Positions 41,419 to 50,725 of a stretch of DNA of 52,915 bases are shown here, one piece after another. A model generated the notes under the pieces. It did not search any database. It saw only the letters and a list, made by a program, of their open reading frames with translations, and was not told the origin of the DNA. A program made the translations under genes and the position numbers. This stretch comes from Candidatus Collierbacteria bacterium GW2011_GWC2_44_18. GTDB lineage: Bacteria > Patescibacteriota > Microgenomatia > UBA1400 > MFAQ01. Positions within the stretch are counted from its first letter, which is position 1, and every line of letters starts with the position of its first letter. The stretch spans positions 1 to 52,915 of the forward strand of contig LCIE01000005.1 in the NCBI GenBank assembly GCA_001000865.1, given 5' to 3'.

Positions 41419-41617
41419 TTAATTTTTTAAAAGCGAGGATCTTTTCCATCGTCAATGAGGGATATTCGTAGTTTATGATCTTGTCTGAATAACCCACCCT
41501 TAAAAGTCTAGCTAGAAGAGTGACTGGAATCCTCGTGCCTGTTATTACCGGTGTGCCTCCAAGTATTTCAGGATCTTTGACGATCAGATCTGACGATGAT
41601 GTTTTTTTGATTGGCAT
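41384..41617 (-). CDS. DUF433 antitoxin (VapB-like)
   Basis: A 77-residue DUF433 protein: LIVKDPEILGGTPVITGTRIPVTLLARLLRVG is the family hallmark (DPEILGG-x-PVI-x-GTRI-PV), then YEYPSLTMEKILAF. DUF433 proteins have a helix-turn-helix and neutralise the neighbouring DUF5615 toxin. It is upstream of its toxin with a 35-base overlap, the usual order. Confidence 0.88.
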   Translation of the reverse strand: MPIKKTSSSDLIVKDPEILGGTPVITGTRIPVTLLARLLRVGYSDKIINYEYPSLTMEKILAFKKLIDGGYRVSASR

Positions 41618-41697
41618 AGTAATATATTAACACTAAATCCTCAGATCATCTCATCTTGTAATTCCCGACCCCCCGCCCGCCAAAGGCCGGAGTTGGA

Positions 41698-41779
41698 TTC
41701 TCTTGCCTGTCTTCCGCTGGTGATAAATTGATCTTTGAACTTCACATCCGACGGAAAGGTGGAGATCTTTGCGAAGCCT
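41698..41779 (-). pseudogene. Remnant of the thermonuclease gene 3' part
   Basis: An 82-base segment aligns without gaps to 40129-40210, with about seven differences by eye. It translates to AKISTFPSDVKFKDQFITSG plus RQARE, the nuclease C-terminal region. Both ends are lost. The rest of the 41618-41909 interval has no supported gene; a GGCGGGCAGGC palindrome relative occurs at 41870-41880. Confidence 0.88.
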
Positions 41780-41909
41780 GGAGAACATTACCCTTTACCG
41801 ACAAAAGTGGGACAAGATCAAACCAGCTATCAAATATCAACTGGCGTTAGAGATGAGGCCCCTCCTACTGGCGGGCAGGCTTAAAGGCTGGATTTATTTA
41901 GTCTTCTCA

Positions 41910-43325
41910 TCAAATCCCCCAGGAATAAACGCTGATTCCCCAATGGTCATTTTCGTTGTATGGTAAATCCTGAACGGTAAACTCAAACTTCAGATTTTTG
42001 CGAACATATTCTTTGATATCTTCATTCATTAGACTTTCCCAGTCTTCAACTATCACAATTCCTGATTCATAAAGTTTTTTCTCTGCTTCAAACTCTTTGA
42101 TAGTTCCCAGTATTTTTTCGCCAAAAACTGGATCTATTTTGCCTGCACCGTCTTTGAAGAGAAAAATATACTTCTGTCCGGGGAGATACCAGGGCACGCG
42201 GTCGTTCCAGGCATCCATTACAATCACATCTTTTTTATCCTTAATTAAATTTTGGATTTTGGCGAAAGCAAACTTGTAATCCACTATCGGATTTTCACGC
42301 ATGTCTGCGTTTATGGAATAGTAGTATTTAGGCCAAAAAACAAATTTACCGGTAAGACTTAAAAGTGCGACGGTCAAGATTACAAGTAACCATCTTAAAC
42401 ATTCTCTCTTGGTGACCTTGTCTATGACAGAGACCACCCCTTCGGCAAATAGAAGATACATGAGAGGAAAGGCGGGAAGCGAGTACCGGACATATCTGGG
42501 GTTAATTTTGAAAATAGCGATAGCAAAAATAAAGACGACCGATCCGCCAAGAAGAACTGCCAACTCTTTGTTTCTTCTGTAAAGAGTAAAAAAGCCGATA
42601 GAGGCTCCAAAAATTAGCCAAAGATAGTTGTGGGTCAGGAAAATACGATAGTGGAGAGGGGAAAAATAGATTTTGAAGATGACGTGATGGACAAACCCCC
42701 ACCCTCCCCCCATAGAACGATACACAACCCACACGCCGGTAATAATAAGGAGTGGAAGAACAGATATATAGACATACTTTTTATATTTTATTATTTTGTA
42801 CATAAAAATTAGGCCAACTATAGCAAGATTTAAAATCCCTGTGCCATGGAAAAGACAGGACAATAAGGAAACGGTGACAGAATAAATAAAATATTTATCT
42901 AATAATTTCCAGGGGGATTTTATATATTGATATAAAAAGTAAGAAATTAGCAGAGTGAAAAGTTCGAGCCAGATATAGGGCCTTAGTTGAGTGGACCAGG
43001 CCAGCTGGATTTGAGAGAAAGTTAGTAAGAAAGCAACTATTGTTGCAGTTCTCAGACTGAAAAGCTTCTTGGCTATGAAATAGCCAGTAATGACAAGCCC
43101 AGCTCCTGCAAGGACAGACGGAAGTCTGCCAGTAAACTCGGAGATCCCGAAAATCTTAAACGAAAGCGCGGTGATGTAATAAAGAATTATCTGATAGATC
43201 CCCGTACTGTAACCAGCGGGTGTTATTGGCCTTCCGTACTCCAAAACCCCACGTGCCATTATTGCAACATGACTCTCATCATTCCAAAAAGAGTGGTTGG
43301 AACTAATCCCCTTCAACAATTTCAA
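41910..43325 (-). CDS. GT-C membrane glycosyltransferase (GT39-like), 5' end disrupted
   Basis: The 471 residues match GT39-like enzymes from the first extracytoplasmic loop onward: NHSFWNDESHVAIMARGVLE contains the W-x-DE catalytic motif and STGIYQIILYYITALSF the second. The usual first membrane helix is missing: the ORF opens at TTG only ten residues before the loop, with a stop just upstream. In another frame the upstream bases read GTG AAC CGG ATA AAG..., a plausible original start. It may be made from TTG, or be a recent pseudogene. The protein ends in about 110 extracytoplasmic residues. Confidence 0.75.
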   Translation of the reverse strand: MKLLKGISSNHSFWNDESHVAIMARGVLEYGRPITPAGYSTGIYQIILYYITALSFKIFGISEFTGRLPSVLAGAGLVITGYFIAKKLFSLRTATIVAFLLTFSQIQLAWSTQLRPYIWLELFTLLISYFLYQYIKSPWKLLDKYFIYSVTVSLLSCLFHGTGILNLAIVGLIFMYKIIKYKKYVYISVLPLLIITGVWVVYRSMGGGWGFVHHVIFKIYFSPLHYRIFLTHNYLWLIFGASIGFFTLYRRNKELAVLLGGSVVFIFAIAIFKINPRYVRYSLPAFPLMYLLFAEGVVSVIDKVTKRECLRWLLVILTVALLSLTGKFVFWPKYYYSINADMRENPIVDYKFAFAKIQNLIKDKKDVIVMDAWNDRVPWYLPGQKYIFLFKDGAGKIDPVFGEKILGTIKEFEAEKKLYESGIVIVEDWESLMNEDIKEYVRKNLKFEFTVQDLPYNENDHWGISVYSWGI

Positions 43326-43364
43326 AATAATTTTTCTTTATCCGGTTCACAAGTATATTCTAAT

Positions 43365-45041
43365 CTACTTGTAGTTATAGATAAATGGAACTAGGTTTGA
43401 AACACCTCTGTCCAGAGGAAGTAACTGGAGCATTCCGGACTTGGTAATTTCCGGACTAGTTCTAAATATGACCCTTTCATCTGTCCAGTCTACAACATAG
43501 ACACCCTGCTCTATTCCATCGATTGTTATCTTGCCCACGAAAGGTTTGTTTCTGAAATTTCTACCAGTGACAACAACATCCGTCCATGCCTCGCTTGTAG
43601 ACGTGGGGGAGATGCCTAAAATACGAGGTGTCTCTAGCATCTCAGCAGTCCTGCCAAGTGTACGAGGAATGAACAATGTTATCGCTAACGAAAAGGTCAA
43701 TAGTGAAAGAAAAACTCGGTTGGAATGTTTATAGACGTAAAATGATACGAGAAGAACCAGCCCTGTTATAAAAATTGCTGGGGTCAAAACTTTGGTTATA
43801 TAGGGTGTCAAAAATTCCTGATTATAGTAATTTTGATAGGCAATTTTTAGATCCGTGAATTTCTGAGTTGTCTTTGTTAATACGGAGACAAGAACCAAAG
43901 TGGCACCGATGTCTAGTACATGATAATCTCTGTGTTTTGTCAGATGTTTGTAGAGTCTGACTGTAGCCATTGAATTAATTTCTGAAGGGCTAAAGTAGGT
44001 TTTTGTAGCGTTTGTTGGATTCGATAAAACGATACGGACTGAAACTAAAACATTTTTTAAGAAGGAGGCTAACTTGGTACAAAAGTCTGAAATAGTAACT
44101 TTTGGCTTGAAAAGTCCCCATGATTCTAGAGTTAATAATATTGAAAATACGACAAGATAAGAGAGGGTCCAGATGGCTGCATTTTCTGAGGCAACTTTTA
44201 GATTTAACAAAATCAATATAATTCCAAGGACTAGACTCCAAATTGACACTAGGGTGGTAATGTTTGGTTTAAGTCGATGTTTGTATGACACAAGACACCA
44301 GAAGAACATTATTGATAAGATCGAGAAGTAATGAAATTCTGAAGGACTAAATATCTGCCATATTGACACGGCCAAAATCAATAAGAATGAAGGGATGAGA
44401 AAGCCTCCGACTTCGAGAAACAAAGCGTAGGCAACCATCGGTAACATAAAGCTCAAGGCATTTGATCTAAATAAACTATCTTCAATTAAGTTATTAGTTT
44501 TATCGAGGGTGAATATAAAAAGATTTTTAGCCGATGACAGCACTTCTTTTTTGGTAAACACATGATGGTCAACCATGGCCGGAAAAACAGGATGAATAAA
44601 GACACCACTACCAGTAGCACCACTTAATGACTCTATTTCGAATGCATAACTTTTATCTTTGGATTCATTTATAACCGGGAAACCAAAGGGGAACAACTTA
44701 TTTTGCTGGAACTGATCAGTCTTGTAGTCAGCAGAATAGTACCAATCTTTTTGTCCAATTTCTTTAATTCTAAATCTTAGAATGTCTGAATTTGACCTGT
44801 AAAAGGTGTAAAAACGGACTGCCACAATTCCTAAATTGGGAAAACTAGATCGAAATTCTCCTGTCGCAATATCACCTTTTACCATTTCTCCTGATCTGGA
44901 AAACTTGAAGACAGTAGAATCGTGTCGGCCTTCAAGGTTTTTAAAACTGTATTCCTGAGTCGTGAGAAAATTTATAGTTGCAAGAAACCATAACGCGAAC
45001 AGACCAATGAAGGTCAAAAATGTTTTTCTCCTTCTAATCAT
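43365..45041 (-). CDS. Polytopic membrane protein with C-terminal IPT/TIG domain
   Basis: A 558-residue protein: one N-terminal helix (about 8-26), an extracytoplasmic beta-rich domain (about 35-170), a block of roughly eight helices (about 195-460), and a C-terminal TIG domain (PRILGISPTSTSEAWTDVVVTGRNF, split at about 470-494, to the end). TIG domains are beta sandwiches found in surface and sugar-binding proteins. No glycosyltransferase motif is evident. It overlaps the 881-residue gene by eight bases, so the two probably work together. Function unknown. Confidence 0.7.
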   Translation of the reverse strand: MIRRRKTFLTFIGLFALWFLATINFLTTQEYSFKNLEGRHDSTVFKFSRSGEMVKGDIATGEFRSSFPNLGIVAVRFYTFYRSNSDILRFRIKEIGQKDWYYSADYKTDQFQQNKLFPFGFPVINESKDKSYAFEIESLSGATGSGVFIHPVFPAMVDHHVFTKKEVLSSAKNLFIFTLDKTNNLIEDSLFRSNALSFMLPMVAYALFLEVGGFLIPSFLLILAVSIWQIFSPSEFHYFSILSIMFFWCLVSYKHRLKPNITTLVSIWSLVLGIILILLNLKVASENAAIWTLSYLVVFSILLTLESWGLFKPKVTISDFCTKLASFLKNVLVSVRIVLSNPTNATKTYFSPSEINSMATVRLYKHLTKHRDYHVLDIGATLVLVSVLTKTTQKFTDLKIAYQNYYNQEFLTPYITKVLTPAIFITGLVLLVSFYVYKHSNRVFLSLLTFSLAITLFIPRTLGRTAEMLETPRILGISPTSTSEAWTDVVVTGRNFRNKPFVGKITIDGIEQGVYVVDWTDERVIFRTSPEITKSGMLQLLPLDRGVSNLVPFIYNYK

Positions 45042-47679
45042 TTGAGGTTAGTCTCTTTTTAATCAAAAGAAAAAGTGTACCAATAGTCAATCCCAAAGTA
45101 AGGATTGCTGAAAAAAAGAAAGGCCAATTTTGTTTTTTCTGAAGTAAGAAATGAATGTAAATATCCAGGTCCTGTCCGGGAGAACAATATTTGGATGGGT
45201 CAATAATCCATGAGTTGGCATAACCGTTGGCAGCAAGGTGGTTTACCTCATCAACTGACTTGGTAGATTTGTCGACGTGCACTTGGGGTTTGGCTAAATT
45301 GTCATTTTGAATGGTTCCTCTGATAAGGCGTGAAATGTAAGCCACCGAATAGTCTGAAGTAGAGAACACCTCCTCCTTTTGGTTTTTGATGCCATAGTGC
45401 AAATACTTTTTTGTTTTTCCGTCCCCCAGGGTGCTTACCAGCCCTCTTTCGAATAAACTTGTCAGTTCTGATACTTTTGCCTGGTCGTCACTGCCGCTAA
45501 AGGTTCGGTATCCCTCCAGACTTGCCGCGTGCTGAATACTTTTATTATCGTTTGTCTTATCGACACACGTGACGTATGCCTTCCAGCCGGAATCAAAGGT
45601 CTCAGAAAAAACAAGAGAGAGTGGTTTTGATTCTGGATTGTGGACTATTGCTCGATATTCGGTGGGGTTAAATTTTCGGTATTCAAGCACAGAGTTTTTT
45701 GATACACAGTTATTTCTACAGAGGCTATTAAGATCCTTTCCTTCGTTTTGAGAAGAAAAGATCACTAAGGGATTTGTCTCTTTGTTCATCAAACCAACCA
45801 AGGCTGACAAGGAGGCCGGTTCTCCTTCCGAGATAAATATGTCTGAAGATAAATAAAGGTGTGGAAAATAATCTTCGTCATTAATTTTGTAAACCTTCAG
45901 AGCAGGTTCCCCCACAAGCTGACCAAGCCTCGTATCTGGAGCATCAGTCTTTTCCTCTGAAAGTATTTTGAAAATATCATCTTTGGTAAATTGTCCAAAA
46001 CTTTGAACGAGCATGAGTCCAGAGTCTGTCAAGAACTTATTACTTGTCTTTGGGTCGAATGTGAAGCGCGTACCGTATCGCCAATCAAAATCGTTCATCT
46101 GAAGTACGTATTTGGAGTTCATGAGACCAATGGTCCTGGAAAGGTTCTTTGTACTAGAACTTGTAATAGCTGATTTGACTACTTGTCCCGACATCGTGTT
46201 ATCAATATCCCAACCTTTTAATATCCTGTTTCTGAGAAGATAATCGGCCATGTTCCCTACAGTCCCCACACCGTCTGGCCATAGATGAATACCGCCGTAC
46301 GGCATGTATGGAAGCAAGGTCAATCTTCTATCAGAATAATCTTTTTCCAGAAATTGCTTGGCGTCTGACCAGTATTCCGGAATTTTAATTAAGTTACCTC
46401 CTCGACCACCAATCCATTTTTTGACCGGTATTGCTTGTCCCACGAAAAACGGGTAAGCGTTGATTAGTATAGTCCCGGTAACTAAGATGAAAATGATATA
46501 TCTCCAAAGCGGTTTCGCTTTTGAGAATATTATTTGGAGAACAAATGTCAAAAAAATACAGAGAGCAATGATATACATAGGGGTGAATTTGGCGAATGGT
46601 TCCCTAAATATTCGAAAGAAAAAGGTCTCGTTGTAAAGGTGATTAAAGATAAAACCGAGAGGTCCTTTCCCGCCTGCCAAAAGTAATAAGGACACCGGAA
46701 TGATTATAGCCGTAAACGTTAATAGACGTCGCCGAGATTGATCTACAACTCTATCCAAGAACACTAGTCCTGAGAGTGCCAATAAAGGTATTTCTAGTGT
46801 CAAGACTAGAAACAAAGGACTATCAAAGACAGTATATGACGGATAGTACTCGGCGCCTGCGTGTCCATTTCTCCACGCCCATGATCCAATAAAACGGAAA
46901 TGATCAAGAAAGTAGCCACTGGCGGTAATAATAAAATTGTTTGATCCTGCAAAAAGACTTTCGGACTGAGCAACGAGGCCAATATAGAGCGGAACTAGCC
47001 AAAATAAGTTTATGGAAATTATGATGAAAGCTAGTGAAATGTTTTTTGCTACAAAGTTAATTATTTTCTCACTTCTGAACTTGAGATAAATCCCTAGGTA
47101 GTAGACGAACATAAAAAATAGAAGTAAGTACGGAATCATAAAGACCGGAAGATTTCCTCCCATGGAAGAGGTAGCAATTGAAAGCAATCCAAGCAGAAAG
47201 ATATGAATCCACCTCCGACTTTCACAGATTTTCCAATATAATAGTATAAATATCGGCAAAGATACGAATAGCAAGTTCTGCCTCTCATTTAGAGGACCAA
47301 GTAGCCTGAAGGTATTAAAGGAATATAGCAGAGCGCCAGGAATATACAAAAAGACGTTTTTTTTGCCAAATAGAGAAATACAGAGAATATAGAACGCAAC
47401 ACTGCTCAGAAAGAACGATAAGAAAATAAAAATGACAGAAGGATGAATCGTTGGGATTCTTTCTAGTAATCTCCAAAATATTCCAAATAGAACAAAATTA
47501 TTCTGATTTCCCGAAGCTTGTCCAAAATTAAATTTATCTTCCCAAGAGTAGAAAAAGTTTAAATAGTTTGGATTGACATATAAGTAAGATTCTCCGCCGG
47601 CAACGATTCCTCCGATAAAGCCTCGAATAAGCAAAAATGCTACAAATAGAAATATCAAAAAGGCTGAAGTGTGTTTCAC
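45034..47679 (-). CDS. Large GT-C-like membrane protein (AftD/YfhO-like)
   Basis: An 881-residue protein. The N-terminal half has about twelve helices, with an acidic loop after helix 1 (NYLNFFYSWEDKFNFGQ); the C-terminal half is a large extracytoplasmic domain with paired cysteines (CRNNC, about 643-647) and a final helix (about 850-873). The layout resembles mycobacterial AftD-type arabinofuranosyltransferases and YfhO proteins. The segment MNSKYVLQMNDFDWRYG parallels MNQKYVVSDETFNWPGY in the 768-residue protein at 48369. Donor and acceptor unknown. Confidence 0.72.
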   Translation of the reverse strand: MKHTSAFLIFLFVAFLLIRGFIGGIVAGGESYLYVNPNYLNFFYSWEDKFNFGQASGNQNNFVLFGIFWRLLERIPTIHPSVIFIFLSFFLSSVAFYILCISLFGKKNVFLYIPGALLYSFNTFRLLGPLNERQNLLFVSLPIFILLYWKICESRRWIHIFLLGLLSIATSSMGGNLPVFMIPYLLLFFMFVYYLGIYLKFRSEKIINFVAKNISLAFIIISINLFWLVPLYIGLVAQSESLFAGSNNFIITASGYFLDHFRFIGSWAWRNGHAGAEYYPSYTVFDSPLFLVLTLEIPLLALSGLVFLDRVVDQSRRRLLTFTAIIIPVSLLLLAGGKGPLGFIFNHLYNETFFFRIFREPFAKFTPMYIIALCIFLTFVLQIIFSKAKPLWRYIIFILVTGTILINAYPFFVGQAIPVKKWIGGRGGNLIKIPEYWSDAKQFLEKDYSDRRLTLLPYMPYGGIHLWPDGVGTVGNMADYLLRNRILKGWDIDNTMSGQVVKSAITSSSTKNLSRTIGLMNSKYVLQMNDFDWRYGTRFTFDPKTSNKFLTDSGLMLVQSFGQFTKDDIFKILSEEKTDAPDTRLGQLVGEPALKVYKINDEDYFPHLYLSSDIFISEGEPASLSALVGLMNKETNPLVIFSSQNEGKDLNSLCRNNCVSKNSVLEYRKFNPTEYRAIVHNPESKPLSLVFSETFDSGWKAYVTCVDKTNDNKSIQHAASLEGYRTFSGSDDQAKVSELTSLFERGLVSTLGDGKTKKYLHYGIKNQKEEVFSTSDYSVAYISRLIRGTIQNDNLAKPQVHVDKSTKSVDEVNHLAANGYANSWIIDPSKYCSPGQDLDIYIHFLLQKKQNWPFFFSAILTLGLTIGTLFLLIKKRLTSND

Positions 47680-47681
47680 TG

Positions 47682-48362
47682 CTATCTTTTTTTAGCTTTT
47701 AAGATTAACCTCCACCCTAGAGTTGGAAACAACCTCCCAAGATATGCACTAACTACTGGTCCCATGGCTAAATAGTCCGAAGTAATTTCTTGAACCAAAA
47801 AGCCGTTTGCCTCGATTAAAGATTTAAGTGACTCTGCTGTGAAATACCGAAGATGTCCTACCGGAGTAGATCCCCATATTTTTTGTTTTAAAGATGTTTC
47901 AATAAATGGGTTTTTCCCTAATAAAAGCAACAATCTTCTACCCAGAGAGGCAAGATTCGGAGTAGTAACTACAAGAATGCCTTTAGGCTTAAGTACTGAT
48001 CTTAATTTAAGGAGAAAATCGTCGGTATCTATAATATGTTCAATTATTTCGCCGGCAATAACGCAATCAAATTTGTTTTTTGGGAATGGGATTTTCTCGG
48101 TAGAGATATCGCAAACTTTTGCAATAATTCCGCCTGCGACAGCACGTTTAACTGCCTGCACTGAAATATCAATTCCAAATATTTTTTTACCCTGACCCAA
48201 TAGATATTTATTCTCAGACCCATCGTTGCAACCAACATCTAGTATTACCTTGGACGTATTTATCCAGTCACCTATTATTTTTGATCGCCGAGCGGTTATT
48301 CCACCATTTTGCTTTGATACCTCTCTAATATTTTTATTGTAGAATTTTTTAATTACTTCCAT
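47682..48362 (-). CDS. SAM-dependent methyltransferase
   Basis: A 226-residue class I methyltransferase of the Methyltransf_23 type: motif I LDVGCNDGSENKYLL (about 40-54), then CVIAGEIIEHIIDTDDFLLKL (about 99-119) and VTTPNLASLGRRLLLLLG. The last part pairs with the membrane-protein genes on either side at gaps of two and six bases, indicating one transcript. Target unknown; modification of the exported glycan or its lipid carrier is plausible. Confidence 0.87.
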   Translation of the reverse strand: MEVIKKFYNKNIREVSKQNGGITARRSKIIGDWINTSKVILDVGCNDGSENKYLLGQGKKIFGIDISVQAVKRAVAGGIIAKVCDISTEKIPFPKNKFDCVIAGEIIEHIIDTDDFLLKLRSVLKPKGILVVTTPNLASLGRRLLLLLGKNPFIETSLKQKIWGSTPVGHLRYFTAESLKSLIEANGFLVQEITSDYLAMGPVVSAYLGRLFPTLGWRLILKAKKR

Positions 48363-48368
48363 GTATGA

Positions 48369-50675
48369 TTAGAATATTTTTGTTGAAAGTGACACTGTTG
48401 TTGTCTTGAGGGCGTAAGTTTTTGGCAATGTATAGGAGATGAAACCGTAGTTTGCCCTGTTATATATTACCAGTTTACCGTCTACGAATAATAGCAGGTT
48501 TTGGTCGAAAGGCATGGATATTAAAAGAGTATCCTCAGAATCGGCTTCTACGCTGGCAGAAAATACCGGTGGTAATTGGGGGGCGTATGAGCGAATTGTT
48601 TGTGGAGACTGGACTGTATCTGAGGCGACCATAAATTTACGGAAATCTTTTCCCTCTAGGGCGAACTTTTCGACAAGCCTGAGCTGAGCATCTTTACTAT
48701 TTTCAATTACAACTTCGGGGTTGTGTAGTACCTCTATCCTTTTGAAATAATCTGTGTTTTGATAGACGGAAAATATTTTACCAGGGGGGCAGGGTACCCA
48801 CGCTACTGATCCTGGACAGAAATAGTCAGTGTCTTCAGGGCTTACTTTGTAGGTAAAAACCTGTTTGTATCCGGGCCAGTTAAAAGTTTCGTCTGAAACA
48901 ACATACTTTTGATTCATAAATCCAGCAATCTTGGAATAAGAGGCTGTTTGAGCGTGCTTCGCGAGAAGTTGTTGTAAATTACTAGAGACTTCGGGAATAA
49001 GTGAAGAATACCCGCCTAAATTTTCGACCTCAACAACTTCTGGAGCATAGTTTGCGGGGAGTGGACCTGATGGATAGGATACCCTAAAGATATCTTTGTC
49101 GGTTTTTAAATAGCTGAGATATGAGTTTTGGCTATATGCCCTAGCGGGGTCTAGCGGAGAATTATTTTGCGGAACATGGTGGTTGAAGCGAGTAATGTCG
49201 ACGACGGCAAATAAAGAGAGGAGAAAAACAGGGAAGGTATTTTTCTTTGATCTCACTAAGTAGAGCAAAGCGATTATGATTACCGCAAAAAATAAACCTT
49301 GCAGTAGAATATCTTCTGATTGTTTTTTGAAAAGCGAAATTTCTTGGGCCACCGGTGGGTTCTGAGCCAATGAAGTTCTAAAGTTAATCAGCGGCTGAGA
49401 CACGAGCATCCCAAACACAAACATTGAAATCAAAGAGAGCTGTAGTAGCACGGTACTGATTTTCCTTCTCAGGGTTTGAGTAAGGTTCATAAGTCTGTCT
49501 GTCACCATTGCGACCACCATCGCACCGGATAAAGACACCAGTAGGTTTAACTTTGAGATATTTCTAAACAGCTTTACTCCAGGTACAAAGAGGTAAGACC
49601 AATCATGGAGTAGGGACTCCCCTCCCATACCTAAAATTAGGAAAAGGAAGAAGGAAAAGAAGAAAAAATAATTCTTTCTTGTCTTGATTAAAAAAGGGAA
49701 GAGCGTCAAGGAAATCACAAAAATGGCACCTAGATAGGTCTGAGAGAAGTAACTTTTGACAATGTTCTCTTCGGAATCAAAAAAGTGCGGAATAAAATAA
49801 TCAGTGACAAATATCGGTGAGATGCTTCCCTGAAGTGCCGTATTCGTGTAGCTCATGGTATTTCTGTTCGACCCAGAAGATATAGGCAATTGAAAAAATA
49901 ACGGAACCGAGATGATTACTCCTAATATAAACAAGATAATGACCTGTGTTGATATAACAGCACGGGTTTTAGCTCTAAAATCGACCTCTTTCTTGTGAAC
50001 AAACTCCCAGACAGAAATAAGTATTCCGAAGAGAAATGTGTACAAGGTAATTTGTGGAATGCCTGCCAAAAAGCTCATGGCTAGAGAGACCGCCGCTCCC
50101 AGTAAGGTACCAAAGTGCTTCTTACGAATGAAGCTAACCAGAAAGAAGCAGTATGCCGGTAACCAGACAGACGAGTTTACCAATGATAATGCGTTTATCG
50201 ATACGAAGAAATAGCCACTAAAAGCAAAGGTTATGCCAGCCAATAATGAACCGATGAAGCTGTTTATGAATTTTCGAGCAAAGATATAAGCAAAAAAACC
50301 GGCTAAACCAATATGTAGTACGGCGAGGAACTCGAGTGCTACATAAAAACTAAATGGGTTTAGGGAAAGTAATTTGCCTGCCAAAACCATGAGAAGTACC
50401 GGTGGGTAAAAAATTCCCAGATCGACCCTGCCAATTAGGGAGGACCCCAAAAACTGGTAAGGATCAAAAAAAAGATCTTTCAGGGAGTATTTAACTGCAT
50501 AGAAAAGAATGTTCCAATAATGTACAAAGTCTGATGTAAGGTAAAGGCGTTCTCCTGACGATAACAAAAAAAGTTTCCAGAATACCAAGATAGATAGAAC
50601 GAAAAATAGTATTAGAATGGAAATGTTTGACTTTAAAACTCTTTTCATACGTGGTCTAAATAAACGATACAACAA
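48369..50675 (-). CDS. YfhO-like membrane protein
   Basis: A 768-residue protein with about twelve to fourteen helices up to residue 500 and an extracytoplasmic C-terminal domain. Features of the YfhO family (PF09586) are the first loop SDFVHYWNILFYAVKYS, the YPP segment in GIFYPPVLLM, FAFSGYFFVSIN, and the late segment NQKYVVSDETFNWPG. YfhO in Firmicutes is linked to glycosylation of lipoteichoic acid or wall polymers. An alternative start at codon 10 (MKRVLKS) is possible. It lacks a last helix, unlike the protein at 45034. Confidence 0.82.
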   Translation of the reverse strand: MLYRLFRPRMKRVLKSNISILILFFVLSILVFWKLFLLSSGERLYLTSDFVHYWNILFYAVKYSLKDLFFDPYQFLGSSLIGRVDLGIFYPPVLLMVLAGKLLSLNPFSFYVALEFLAVLHIGLAGFFAYIFARKFINSFIGSLLAGITFAFSGYFFVSINALSLVNSSVWLPAYCFFLVSFIRKKHFGTLLGAAVSLAMSFLAGIPQITLYTFLFGILISVWEFVHKKEVDFRAKTRAVISTQVIILFILGVIISVPLFFQLPISSGSNRNTMSYTNTALQGSISPIFVTDYFIPHFFDSEENIVKSYFSQTYLGAIFVISLTLFPFLIKTRKNYFFFFSFFLFLILGMGGESLLHDWSYLFVPGVKLFRNISKLNLLVSLSGAMVVAMVTDRLMNLTQTLRRKISTVLLQLSLISMFVFGMLVSQPLINFRTSLAQNPPVAQEISLFKKQSEDILLQGLFFAVIIIALLYLVRSKKNTFPVFLLSLFAVVDITRFNHHVPQNNSPLDPARAYSQNSYLSYLKTDKDIFRVSYPSGPLPANYAPEVVEVENLGGYSSLIPEVSSNLQQLLAKHAQTASYSKIAGFMNQKYVVSDETFNWPGYKQVFTYKVSPEDTDYFCPGSVAWVPCPPGKIFSVYQNTDYFKRIEVLHNPEVVIENSKDAQLRLVEKFALEGKDFRKFMVASDTVQSPQTIRSYAPQLPPVFSASVEADSEDTLLISMPFDQNLLLFVDGKLVIYNRANYGFISYTLPKTYALKTTTVSLSTKIF

Positions 50676-50725
50676 CTTAGCTTCCAGGTCTAGCCAGATA
50701 TGGTTGAATGGTGTTTGGATTCTTG

